Assembly (NCBI RefSeq): GCF_026914265.1
Contig: NC_069123.1
Coordinates: 52,708,949-52,772,948, forward strand
DNA: 64,000 nucleotides
Reading direction: 5' to 3'
From: Mya arenaria
Taxonomy: Eukaryota; Mollusca; Bivalvia; Myida; Myidae
Shown here one piece after another: positions 53,208-64,000 of the stretch. The notes under the pieces are model-generated. The model ran no database searches, was not told the DNA's origin, and saw only the letters and a list, made by a program, of their open reading frames with translations. Both the position numbers and the translations under genes were made by a program. Within the stretch, counting starts at the first letter, position 1; each line of letters starts with the position of its first letter.

Positions 53208-54030
53208 CGCTCACCTGATTAAAAAGGTTCAAACGTTATTGATCGGACAACATACTGGACGCCTCCCGCCTGTACGCCGCAAATGAAATTATAATACGTC
53301 CATTTTTAAACGGGCTTAAAAAACATGAACACTATGTATTTGCCTAAAATGTTACAAAGGATCATTACTCTTACAATATTTACTGAGCTGGAGTTATATA
53401 ACTTGTCAAAAAAAACAACTGCATATTGTTGCTGTGAATAAGTTCATGAAGTTTGAAGTTGATATACGCTGATGAACGCAATGATTGTAACACTTTTTAC
53501 AGAAGATTTTCAAAGTTTTACATTTAGACAATGGTAATTAGCTCCGCCCCTGGTGGCTATGTTTGTTTATGATTCGACATGGGGTAAAGGAATTTGATAA
53601 ATGGCCAACTAAGGGACAATTCTGTTTAATTATTTTAAAATCGGTCCAGCCAATTCTGAGGAGAAGATTTTTCGTCGGCTGAGCAGTACAGCGGAAGATT
53701 TTCAAAATAGACATACATGTATAGCGAAAAGTAGCCCCAACCCCTGACGGCCATGTTAGTTGATGGAAAAAAATATCTCGATTTCTTCATTGTTAAGTTT
53801 AAACATGGGTAAAGGAATTGGATAGAGGGTCATCTAAAGAACGTTTTTTTAATCGATTGGTCCAGCGAAATCTCCCAATGAATATTCAGCTGTGAAGTTT
53901 GGTTGAAATTGTCCGTGTGATTCAAGAGAAGAAGTTGTTCGAAGGAAAATGTTATCGACGGACGGACGACGCACAATCACCCATTTGTGATAAGGCTGAG
54001 CACTTTGTGGTGTGCCGAGCTAAAAAAAAT
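53208..54030 (+). mobile_element. Dispersed repeat ending in GAGCTAAAAA
   Basis: Begins about GCTCACCTGATTAAAAAGG (53212) and ends with GACGGACGGACGACGCACAA (about 53955), an imperfect hairpin around GAGCACTTTGTGG and then GCCGAGCTAAAAA. Two imperfect internal units share GGTAAAGGAATT and GGTCCAGC (about 53540-53690 and 53735-53900). The right end resembles that of 16271-17012 (hairpin then GAGCTAAA). Non-coding. Confidence 0.55.
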
Positions 54031-54580
54031 ATATTTATGCGTTCGAATATCCCTCAAGATATAAGAAAAAAAACACGAAATGAATCGACTCCTTGAAAAA
54101 CACCGTCTCTTACATATTAGACAGCATCGGCAGCTGAAAACGACTTATATCTTTCAGCAATTTACCTCACCGTCATTTTTTATTTATTTTTTTACATAAT
54201 TTTATTCAATATTCTATTCCATTTCCTATGATTAAATAAAAACATACCCTACCCGAGTTCGTTTTCAAAATAAATACGTCACTACTCACATTCACCGATG
54301 GGTATCTGTTTTTGGCGATTTCTTATAATACTAATACAAATGTACTTAAATTATAGGATTACTTATTTATCGTACAATAAATTATATTTCCGATTTTGTT
54401 TTATAAAAAAAGCCGTAATATTATATTTTTTACGGTTTTATCAACGTTTGCGCCAAATAGCACGTGTGCGCTAGGTGGCGCTGTAAATCAACAAACAACG
54501 GAATTTAAAAAATATAATAAAAATATATAATAGTTGGTGTGTGTTTGTGCATTCGTCATAATTCGTTGACCTACGTAGAA
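54031..54580. other. AT-rich spacer, nothing recognised
   Basis: Low-complexity AT-rich sequence; no gene or bounded repeat is seen. Confidence 0.4.
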
Positions 54581-54896
54581 TTAATGCAGCAGTCAATTGT
54601 AACCAGGCCCCTCCCCCAGGTCAGGGCTATACCGGGGATAGCGGGGAAATGGGCCGTGTTTTTGCCTTCCAGGTGGCCCCGTAGTACCGAGTAAATAAGG
54701 TGGTTTTGTCTTCGCGCCAAAAATAGCGGGGAATGGGCCTTACCTACGATTCCTGGGGTGCGGGGGCATTTGGCGGGGATTTTACCAGCAGTTCGTCCCC
54801 GGGGGTAAAATACCCGGGCTTGGCTGGACCGAAAGACAAAGTCCCCGCTATTCCCCGGACATGGGGGAGCCGTGTTTACAATTGACTGGTGTTTAA
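54581..54896. mobile_element. GC-rich MITE flanked by TTAA
   Basis: Terminal inverted repeats of about 50 bases: CAGTCAATTGTAA at 54590-54602 is mirrored by CAATTGACTG at 54879-54888, and the pairing continues imperfectly through GGCCCCTCCCCCAG and ATAGCGGGG on the inner side. TTAA lies on both edges (54581-54584 and 54893-54896), suggesting a TTAA target duplication. The interior (about 300 bp) is strikingly GC-rich in an AT-rich region. The 120-codon open frame on the minus strand is a by-product of composition. Confidence 0.72.
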
Positions 54897-56496
54897 TGAA
54901 CACAAATTTGAAAAAAAAAAATGATCTAAACAAAGAGTGTTTCTATGGCCTGCAAATTATAAGTTATTCTTAATATTATTGTGCTTTGCTATCATATCAC
55001 TTATGAATGTATGTTTATTAAAATAGCAGTATTTTTTATCACCAAGCGATTAAATTCAAATTAGATGAACACATATTATCTAACATTTCAATTTTAGACT
55101 TAAACTTTGTTGTCGGCAGTTGATTTATGGTCTATTATGTCTCGTAAATATCGTTTCCAGAAATAACATGAACAAGGGCTATAAGGTTTTGTTGAAGACT
55201 TGTTTGATACAAAAAAATGATGTTTCCTTATTTGTTATAATTACAGACGTTTTGGTTTGAAACTTTAGTGGTAGTTTTGTGTTGACCTAAATTTCTTAAA
55301 AGTAATGACGCTAAAAACAGTTCAGAACAGAACAGGTAGTGCATCAATGACTTGTACCAGGTGCAGTGTCTTAGTAGCCATACATGTGAACACATACATC
55401 AAGAATGGAAAGGTAATACAAGATATGAAATGGTAGCATACGAATAAAAGTGACATGATCAAATAAGTTAAGGATGAACAGAAACGTTTAACATCCACAT
55501 TCAATAGTATTCGCCTTAAACACAGAACTTCTTAAACAAACAAAGACATTTCTTGTCTTAGACTACCTTTTTAGTCCAAAATTATATCAACTTGTTCACA
55601 GACCAATGAGTAAAATAATACCGTTCAATACATTTTCTTTAAATAAGATCAAACCATGGACAAATACATATGAAGTGGGATAGCTATACGGGCTCCGTTC
55701 ATCAAATGTATCTTGGTCTTCCCTAATTTACCATTCAATATCATTGAAATTATAAGTAAATATAACTGTTCTTAAACAAGAATTTAACTGTTATGACTTT
55801 TGCAAATTACGGCATCTATCTATCTGTTAATACTGATAAAAATTAAGACGTATTTGTATTTATATATGTATTAAGGAAGGGCTCGTATAAACAATATTTG
55901 TTGTTGTTTTTTTTCGACCCGCTACCGATTTTTCACATTTAGCTATGCAAATATGTGAAGAATGGCAAATAATCAAAGAAGTTTAAAAACATATTAACAC
56001 GGGCCGTGATACTAAGTAAATCTGGATTGTTTTCTTTTTACGTGCAGCCCCTAATCTAGTGTCTGGGAGACATGTCTAGATGAAATGTTGTTAATGTTGT
56101 ATACATGTATGACTAGATGCTTTGTTGCATACACCAAACAATCATCTGTTCTATTGTTGTTGTGATTATGTGCCAACGCCTTGTGATTCGCATTAAATAT
56201 CAGAGACCAATATCGGCTCTGGTATAGTCATACTAGGGAAAAGTCTATTCCGCGACACCTTGAGAACTTGAGACAGCATGGATTTTTACAAGCTCTTTTA
56301 ACTTTGTGATATTAAAACAAGATACACCAAACTCGTTATACCTGGTTCTTTTAAAATATCGTAAATTTACCGGCGTTTCAGTTGAATATGCCTTAATTAA
56401 CCACAAAGACATATTTAATAAGATGAATTAATTTCAAATGGTATATAAGAGAACTAGTTAAGAACTCCTTTTGAACGTTGCATCTTGACGTCGATC
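54897..56496. other. Upstream region of the GPCR gene, nothing recognised
   Basis: AT-rich intergenic sequence without recognised genes. The GPCR promoter presumably lies near its right end. Confidence 0.4.
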
Positions 56497-59400
56497 ATGA
56501 CTGTCAATAACGGCACAAACGGCAACAAGTCCATGTTTTTGACGAACGAAGTGCAGAAAGTGAACATGAGTTCGCTGCCCAGCCTTGATGACTACAACAC
56601 GTGGATAAAGATTTTGTTCACGGCTGTGAACATCCCGCTGATAGCCTTCAGTCTGCTCGCTGTCGTCTCCCTGAACAGGACCAGGAGAACACCGGAAACC
56701 GCCAGGTATTTATTCAACCTAATTATAAAGAGATTCCTATTTGGCAATTGTATATAATAGTTTTGCGTTTTGTGGTATGGTCACAATGTATTACACAACA
56801 AAACATCCTTGATATATATTTTTTATCCAGTTTACGCAGAATTTCTGTACTAGACCGCGGGCATACAGGTCCGTTTTAGAAATTATATGACATAAGCTCG
56901 CAATATTTTTTTACGAGAAAACAAACTGGCCTAACTGGATATGCATGCCATTTGAATAAGTGGTTGAATTGTTTTGATGAAGTGCATGTATAGTTTTAGT
57001 CTTAAACCGGTTACTTATTATTGGTTATTTTTTTTATTTTATTTTTTTGCTTTCCTGTACCGGTCTAACATTAAATTTTGCATGAATTTAATAAGCTTTT
57101 TTTCTTGCGTTTCTTTTGCTGTATCTGAATACAGAAAAATGCACTTATTATGCTTTGGTAAATTGAATTTCCAGTACAGCCCCATGACCTCGATACATTG
57201 CTGCTGCGTATTATATTTTAATAAATGTTAGAAGCAGAACGCGTACTAACATTAATTTAGGTCTTGCAATCAGTGTACATGATTTTTCATCCATTAGTAT
57301 ATATTAGCGAAAATTATCGGTGGCTATCAAATAATTAAGAGAAATAACAAAACACTAAGCAAAACTGAAATAATGTTTCTAGTAGTGTTTAGTATCTAAT
57401 ACAAAACGAGCGAATTTAGACTTAATGTAGTCATTTATTATGATTCACCGAATGATACTTTAGTCTACACACATTCTCAGAATCGCCAATACTGAAGAAG
57501 GGATATTGTAGATATTTTGAAATACTTACATTTGCTAAGAAGGCAAACGTCGTGAAAAGCTAATAACTAGGGATGGAAACCGGATACGAAATCGGTATCC
57601 GGATATTCGTATCAAGTATTCGAATACTATCCGGATACTCGTATCAAATTGTTTTCATAATAAGTAAATTTCCTATCATATGTCACCCACCTTCTGTTAT
57701 TTGACATAATTGTCCACTTAATTTATAATTCGTCATATGGCAATTTCACTTTTTCATTCATTCTTTCTCAGTCTTAGTAATTTATAATGTTATAATCAAA
57801 GCTAAACAACTCATTTTACGTCATAAAACTCATGATGAATACCACATAAACACCTCGCGAATTTGATAGTCACTTCGGCCGAGTTGGTTGCTTGGTTACT
57901 GCCACGTGCTTTCGAGTTTGTTATTTATCAGCAGGTTTCATGTTAAATGACGCTTTGATTATTTGATAGTCGATTGTAATTTTATTTCATAACATTGTTT
58001 GATTTAATGCAATACCTACAATTTCTGCGGTGTTTTGTAAAGAAGGATATAATTGCGGAAAAGATAAGAAGACAAAAAGACGACAACACTTTTACCATCC
58101 TCGGATTTTGTGAAATACTTCCAAACACTCGAAGTCAATGTTGGAGGCATATTTCCGTAGTCGTGATACAGGAATAACGATTAATAATTTAAAACACAAT
58201 AACAAGATGCAAAATGATGGACATTTGATTGAAAAGTGAAAAGATAAACAAATTTGTATTTATTGTTTAGATAGCAATAATTTCTTCATGCATATTCATC
58301 AAAAATACGATTGGTCATTAATAGCTTTGCACGACCCTACGGATTAATGATCAATCCGTTTAATATCAACTAGTGTCAATTAGTGTCTATTAAGCACATC
58401 TGAGATTATAAAACAACACTTGTCATTGTAAACAATGTCATAGAACTTCACAGGGTGCTGCACAAGGACACAATATCACGCCTTTTGCAAACACCCAATT
58501 AGCAGACGATTTGTGACACATACCCGCTTCGTGACAGACACCGTTGATCACCTGAAATATTTCATCTGAAAAGTTTTATAGCAATTGCTATGTCTCTGCT
58601 AAGCTATTTCATTGAAGTTTTAATTCTTAACGAATATTCGAATACCCATTTTGGTATCCGAATACTTGCGTGATATCCGGATACTCGCTTCCATCCCTAC
58701 TAATAACTCGTTGCTAGTAATTTCATGTTACATAGTAGCGAGAACAAATCCGTGTTAATTCTAGGCCAGTGGATTTCTTTGCATTAAGAACAGGTCTAGA
58801 AAATAGCAAGTTCGAACCCGGGCTCGGCCATCCGAGTAAAAAGCTAGTCATTAAGATCGCGGAAGTCTCTGAGTCTTTGCAAAGACCCCTAGGTGTCTAA
58901 TTCGATCTCTGACGTCTAATAAAAAATAAGCACCGATCAATTTTCAACGTCTTTTTGTTATCAAAGTCTTATGTTGTAATCTTGTCAGTCTCCTTGTTAA
59001 TTTTCAACGGGTCCAATTTATTTTTTACATTTGCTTTTTTGTTTAGCAAAGGAAAAACAAGTTAAATCTACTTTATTGCTGTTGGTGCGATTTTTTTCTC
59101 TTAAAAGCCAGTGCGTGCGTGACTAAATGGAACGTTTGCAAGTCCCGTAAAGGAGATACTAGGTCGTTATAATGATAGTGTAAGCCATTTATACGAGTAA
59201 GCAGCAGCTACATGAGCTGGTCCACTGGTCTAATGAGCGTTAGTTTTGGACTCTCCGCGAAGTCGAGAATAAGAAGCTCGGACCAGTGTGACTTATTGCA
59301 ACCATACACGTGAAACAGATGATCAAGGCCAAACTATGAGAAAATTACATGTTTTAAAAAGTAGATAAAAGGACAATTCTTTCATCTTTCAGGTAAAGAA

Positions 59401-60430
59401 GAGGAACATATTCCACCACGTTTAATATTTGTTTCTGTAATGTTAAGTAAGTTTTTAATTTAATTGCATACTGATTATGTAATGCTACTAGCACAGTTTG
59501 GTCATGGATCGGTTCAATTACATGTGATCATTTTGATTTTGTTTTTGTTGCAGGTTTCTGTCCAGTGGTCTTATAACGATGGACATTCTGTCTGTGATTG
59601 GCTTCACTGTTCGAAAGTTCATCGATGATCACACCGCCAACACAATGGTTCAAGTCATCGCCGTCAACTTTACCTGGCTAGCCTATCTAACTGTCGGGAT
59701 AATGTCTCTTGAACGACTCATAGTATTTAACTGGCCAAACTATTATTTAAGAATATTCAACCCTTCAAGGGTTAGGAAAACTGTATTTTGCGCATGGATT
59801 CTTTTGTCCATTTTATATTTCTATGTACGTATTGGTGCATGCTACTTTGCGACGCCAAATTTTATTTGGCTCGACGTCATCGGATCCTGTAACACGGTTT
59901 CCTTTGCAATGTATTTTATAGGCATTGTTGGCGTCATCGTTGCATCATCCATTTGCTACATACGAATATTTAGAATTGTAAAATCGGAGCATATTCCTTC
60001 AAAATCCAGTCGATTCAAGAGTACAGCAAGGTCGCTGCAGAATTATAAAGCAACGTCGATTGTGTTTGTTTATTTAGTTGTAATCATTACAACGTCGCTT
60101 GGATATATTCTCATTTTATCCCTGCGTTTAAACACCACAGCGTTGCGGCTATCTACGGATGTTGTCAATACAATCAGCTGTATGCTCGACTCGTGTTTTT
60201 ATGTTCTGTGGTTCCGGGAATGTCGGATGGAAATGCTTAAGATGGCGTCTCACTTTTGCCCGGGAGTAGAGGACAAAATCGAACTGATGCGCCTGAAAAT
60301 ATTTCATGTGGTCACCGTAGAGAATGGAACCTTTCGCCGGACAAACAAAGTGTCCCCACTATCAAACAACAGCCCCACGATGCCACCAACGACTGTGACC
60401 AATCTTGATATTTCACTTATGACAATATAA
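56497..60430 (+). CDS. Orphan rhodopsin-like G-protein-coupled receptor, 2 exons
   Basis: Seven-helix receptor of 361 residues; exons 56497-56705 and 59554-60430, joined in phase at AG|GTATTT and TTGCAG|GTTTC. The ATG at 56497 is used; an in-frame TTG lies 12 bases upstream. The N-terminus has three N-glycosylation sequons (N5, N10, N23). TM1 is about residues 37-59. TM3 ends in an E-R-L triplet (E123-R124-L125) in place of D/E-R-Y, TM5 ends ICYIRIF, TM6 is SIVFVYLVVIITTSLGY, and TM7 has LDSCFYVLWF where N/DPxxY would be. The tail carries Ser/Thr-rich sequence. The usual TM3 cysteine, the TM6 CWxP and the TM7 proline are absent. No ligand class can be assigned; it is likely one of the lineage-expanded class A orphans of lophotrochozoans (inference). 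A 1.1-kb hAT-like element sits in the intron. Confidence 0.88.
57560..58707. mobile_element. Non-autonomous hAT-type DNA transposon in GPCR intron
   Basis: The element 57568-58699 (1132 bp) has terminal inverted repeats TAGGGATGG...CCATCCCTA and a perfect 8-bp target duplication CTAATAAC at 57560-57567 and 58700-58707. An 8-bp duplication and this terminus type are hallmarks of hAT elements. Subterminal regions at both ends carry several TCCGGATA/ATTCGAATA words, which are likely transposase-binding repeats. No transposase is encoded; the 60-codon open frame at 57995 has no recognisable motif. Confidence 0.85.
58708..59553. other. Rest of the GPCR intron
   Basis: No gene. A fragment GTTCGAACCCGGGCTCGG (about 58812) resembles a tRNA B box, and GGTCCACTGGTC...GGACCAGTG (59219-59289) forms an imperfect inverted pair. 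These may be SINE debris, but no full element could be drawn. Confidence 0.35.
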
Positions 60431-63050
60431 TGAACAAATACGATTTTGTATGGCGTCTTGATTGGTGCCAGCAGTTGGGGACACCAACTGTAACAAAATC
60501 ATGTCTCGTTTTACGTCGTCTTTATTCGACTCATTTTATATCAAGACCATTTAGAGTAACAGTGAATTTTTGAAGGTACTTGCTCATGTTTTATGTGTCA
60601 AAATGTTTATTTACACGGTTATGCATCTGCGAATCCACGCCGTTACAGTCAAGCACAATATTAGAAACCTGACAACAAAGCCAGCCACGAGGACTCTTAC
60701 ATACTCTGAGGGATATTTCAATCTTTAAGCCTTTTGTTGAAAAGCCTTTCTAACGATTTTAAAAATCGTGGTCTAAAAAACAATATTTGAGCATACCGTA
60801 TATCAACATTTGTTGAATGGTTCCAGTCTTAGTTTTAACAATTCCATTGATTTTCCCAACTTTTTTCGTTATTAAAAAAAATGTGTTTTACAAAAAAAAA
60901 TGTATTTTACAATATGAGTATGCAGTTAAGTCAATACCTCAAAAATGCATGGATTTATGGAGAAAAACGGACTAGTTTCGATGGCCAAGAAGGGATCGAT
61001 GGGACAAGGTGATTCGTTTATTTTTTACACCACCAAGTGAGGTGGCTATAAAAAATGTGTTTTAAAATACTGGTTCAAAATGAAAATCTATGATAATGTA
61101 CTTATTCAATAGGTCACTGAAAGTGCTGTTAGAAATTGAAAATGGTAATGTAAATGGTTCGATAGGGTAAATAATTTTCTCACAAAATATAGGTTTATTA
61201 TAAATGGTTTTAAGATTTACAACAGATACACAAAAACAATTGATTGGTATTCTTAAACAACATCTTATAGACAAATATTTACAAGAATGTCAAGAAAATG
61301 TGAAAGAAAATAGTGTTAACTGAATAGTTTTCTTAAATTCTTAATACCTAATGTGAATTTGAATCATATTTTCTTTAAAAACATATTTCTTGTGCGTCTG
61401 TGTATAGATAGATTTGTCCAAGTCCAAAAATAACGATAGTCAGACAAAAGGAGCGCCAAGTATTTTTTTATTACATTAAACCTGCTTCTAATGCGCCTTA
61501 AAAATATACCTATAAATTATGTTTACTGGTATGTCACACAAAAAAAATGTCAAGTTTACATGTAATAAAGTCGGTTTTGTTCTGTTATGATTGTGTTTTT
61601 GTTTTCATTCATAATAATCGTTTTGTCAATAAAGAAAAAGTAAATAAGTATGAATTGTACATTTCATACTGATGTATATATTGTTAGATTAGCTTGACCT
61701 ATTACTCAATGTGACAAAAATCACCAAACACCGCCCTCACAGACTATGTTCATGTATGAAATATGACGATGAACTTCTGTGTCCGACAAACATAATTTTA
61801 TGACAATTCCCTTCTGTCCGTCAAAAAGTTTTTTGGAGAACGTTTGTGACAATTCATTTCAAATCCTCCAAACAAAACTCAGTAAGGACATGAATGTGGA
61901 TGATGGCAGTCAATTTATAAAACCAGCCCATAACTAAGGACATACATCTGTGTCAAGTTGCTCGATTCAGGATCGGTTAGCATAAGTATAACAAAAAAAA
62001 CACCAAATTGACAGCATTTTATTACACATACACACATGTCTAGTATATGATGTTTTAAGTTAGATGAAACATCGGACAAAAACAGTAACAAACATTCTGT
62101 GGTATTACCCAATCAGAATTTTCGCACTTGAATGTTGAGTTTTGCTTTAAGATACACTACTAATGAAAAAACATGCAACTGTTATTTAATTGGCTGTGTG
62201 TTCATCAAATATCGCATTTAATTATGTTATGTTATATATTCTTTTGTGATGAAAATAGAGCTGTAATGATGATGACAATGGCTATAATGACAATGAAGAT
62301 GGTGGTAAATATACAGTGGACAAATCTGAAAAATAAATACTGCTCTTCAATGTGGCTAAACTATACATTACAAGCCATGCGCTAAAGACAGTCATACATT
62401 GTATGCATAGATGTTGAATAGTTTTGTAAGATAGAAATACTCCATTATGTTCAACATTATAGAAATGGTTGATTATGGACAAGAAAAAAGTTGATGCAAA
62501 TGGGTACAAAACTTTTTGAGGTTGATTTACTGGTAGTAAATAAACATGATCACTTGATTAAATAAGGAAAACAAACATGCAACCATCCCTCTATCATTCA
62601 AGGACAGCTTAAAATCCTATCAGCTACATTAATTGCAAAATCAAGAGCCTGGCAATGAAACAATACATTAAGCTTATTTACAGAATGTATTTACAATAGA
62701 TATATAAGTTCATTAAAGATAAAAAATCATCATGATAATGGAAACAAATGAAGAACAATTTACAGATGACATAATGGTTCTACTCCGTGTAATATACACT
62801 GAAATAAAACTATTCTGGTGTTTATATTTACAGATGAATAAGCATAAATCCTGACTTCAAACCCTCATTTCAGATTTATTCACTAACTTCAATGAGGTTC
62901 CATTTCAGAAACAATTACCGTAATGCTTCATAAAAAAGCAATTTCAAATAAGAATGCATAAATACACAGTTTGTTTTCCCAGCAATAATCAAGCTAATAT
63001 AACTTGTTTGGTCTTTTATCAAAGTACGTGGAACGTTCAAGTTGTTAGAT
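60431..63050. other. GPCR 3' region and BPTF-like 3' UTR
   Basis: AATAAA at 61628-61633 is a possible GPCR polyadenylation signal. The right part must hold the 3' UTR of the minus-strand bromodomain gene; TTTATT (AATAAA on the minus strand) at about 62876 is one candidate end. No other gene is recognised. Confidence 0.45.
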
Positions 63051-63256
63051 CTATTCCTGTGAGTGTAGGAACTTGTCCTTCATGGCCTTGAGTTTCTGCA
63101 CAAAGTATGTCTCTAGGACCTCAGCACACTGGAAAAAGGGCGTGTCTGGAGGGTTGTAGAGCCGGCAGTTATTGAAGATCTTTGTCACATCCTTGATGAA
63201 GTCTGTGAGTCGCCGGTACTGGTGGCCGTCTAGATTTGCCTCCACTTGACTCAGGT
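63051..63256 (-). CDS. BPTF: BPTF/NURF301-like protein, last coding exon (bromodomain end)
   Basis: The C-terminal exon starts after a clear acceptor (GTGTGTTTCAG, minus strand) and ends at TAG 63051-63053. It encodes DLSQVEANLDGHQYRRLTDF..., then VTKIFNNCRLYNPPDTPFF and QCAEVLETYFVQKLKAMKD. This is the second half of a bromodomain, with the acetyl-lysine-contacting Asn in the CRLYNP motif. The wording CAEVLE.FFVQKLK at the very C-terminus is typical of BPTF, the large subunit of the NURF chromatin remodeller that reads acetylated and methylated histones. The bulk of the gene lies beyond the right edge; 63257-64000 is its intron. Other bromodomain genes are possible but fit less well. Confidence 0.85.
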
Positions 63257-64000
63257 CTGAAACACACAGGCACATTTTCAGTAGTTATGAACTCTACATA
63301 ATGCATTTATGCTATACTCTCATAAATTGATCTTCGGCAAAACTCTACAACAAAAAATGCAACATAATATTATCTTTACCAAATTATGGTTTCAGACCAA
63401 TTTTTTTTGCCATTGGTTTGGTTACAAATACATTCATTCTCAGCTGGTCTATTAAAACTGTTGATATTAATTTCTTGTCATTGGGATTCAAAATGGCAAC
63501 ATACACATATAGAATATGAGGTAACCATCCTTTATGGATCAGGATAAAACACATTTCTCCCGAGAATTGTAGCATACATACTACATGTGTAGTGTCAGAC
63601 TTCAAGTGTTTTGAATTTAAAAGCAATACCTCGAAACAAAAAAATTAGAACAAATATCTTTCTGAATGTTGATATTACTATGGGCATATCAATGGTTTAG
63701 TAGTGTCACAATACTAGTTTAAAATGCACGTGTCATTTACTTCAGTTTAACTCAAGAGCCTATGAAATCCCTAATGTCCCTTTTACTACATAACAACAGT
63801 GTTTTGCCATGGGTGTTTTTACTGTTGAAACTTAAATCTAAAGACATGAAAGCTTACATCTCACAAATCAACTTCACTGACATAGTTATGATGGCTGAAT
63901 TCTGCCATTTCATATTTTCGCAACATACAAATATCTACCAAATAAAAGTGAAAAACATGAAATAATAATTTTGTGGCTGTACTTTGCAACCAAGAGCTGG
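63257..64000. other. Intron of the BPTF-like gene
   Basis: AT-rich sequence upstream (in gene sense) of the last exon; the small open frames show no conserved features. Confidence 0.5.

Noticed and set aside
54571..54933. 120-codon open frame on the minus strand
   Set aside because: It coincides with the GC-rich MITE; the peptide is proline/glycine-rich filler without domain features.
57995..58177. Possible transposase fragment in the hAT-like element
   Set aside because: 60 codons with no hAT dimerisation or catalytic motif; the element appears non-autonomous.
58800..59290. Possible third tRNA-derived SINE
   Set aside because: Only an isolated B-box-like word and a loose inverted pair are present; no A box at the right spacing.
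62173..62385. Methionine-rich 70-codon open frame
   Set aside because: Results from ATGATGACAATGG-type simple sequence; no conserved features.

Overview
The window is genomic DNA of an intron-rich, AT-rich animal, most probably a marine bivalve mollusc. The evidence is canonical GT/AG introns, clear metazoan orthologues (FOXK, CFAP52, CHMP6, PIGX, BPTF), and a dense load of non-LTR retrotransposons, tRNA-derived SINEs, MITEs and elements with central tandem arrays of the kind known from bivalves. The species cannot be fixed from the sequence alone.

Gene layout, left to right: FOXK (minus, 59-2852, its 3' part lies beyond the left edge); CFAP52/WDR16 (plus, 5787-14651, 13 exons, complete); CHMP6 (minus, 18986-33879, 8 exons, complete); PIGX (plus, 34086-48946, 5 exons, complete), which shares a 206-bp divergent promoter with CHMP6; an orphan rhodopsin-like GPCR (plus, 56497-60430, 2 exons); and the last coding exon of a BPTF/NURF301-like bromodomain gene (minus, 63051-63256). 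I rebuilt the exons from splice sites, codon phase and protein continuity. These are unrelated housekeeping, ciliary and receptor genes, and nothing suggests that they act as one system.

The introns and intergenic spaces are largely made of repeats. There is a degenerate LINE in CFAP52 intron 1, a nearly intact LINE (one frameshift near the C-terminus) in PIGX intron 1, and two LINE relics. There are two SINEs that share a central core, a hAT-type element with a perfect 8-bp target duplication, and a GC-rich TTAA-flanked MITE. A 366-bp miniature LTR element carries a tRNA-like sequence in its LTR and a tRNA-Lys-type primer-binding site. At least five elements begin AACAAGAG followed by a hairpin, and several of them carry tandem arrays of about 140-181 bp.

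The points most worth a second look are: (i) the miniature LTR element with a cloverleaf-like tRNA segment in its LTR; (ii) the shared AACAAGAG-hairpin terminus whose stems differ in sequence but keep their pairing; (iii) a 53-bp minisatellite in CHMP6 that has multiplied the exon-4 splice acceptor about nine times; (iv) a long diverged inverted duplication in the PIGX intron just after exon 3; and (v) tandem arrays full of perfect AGGTCAnnnTGACCT palindromes. No CRISPR array, operon or prokaryotic defence-type system is present.
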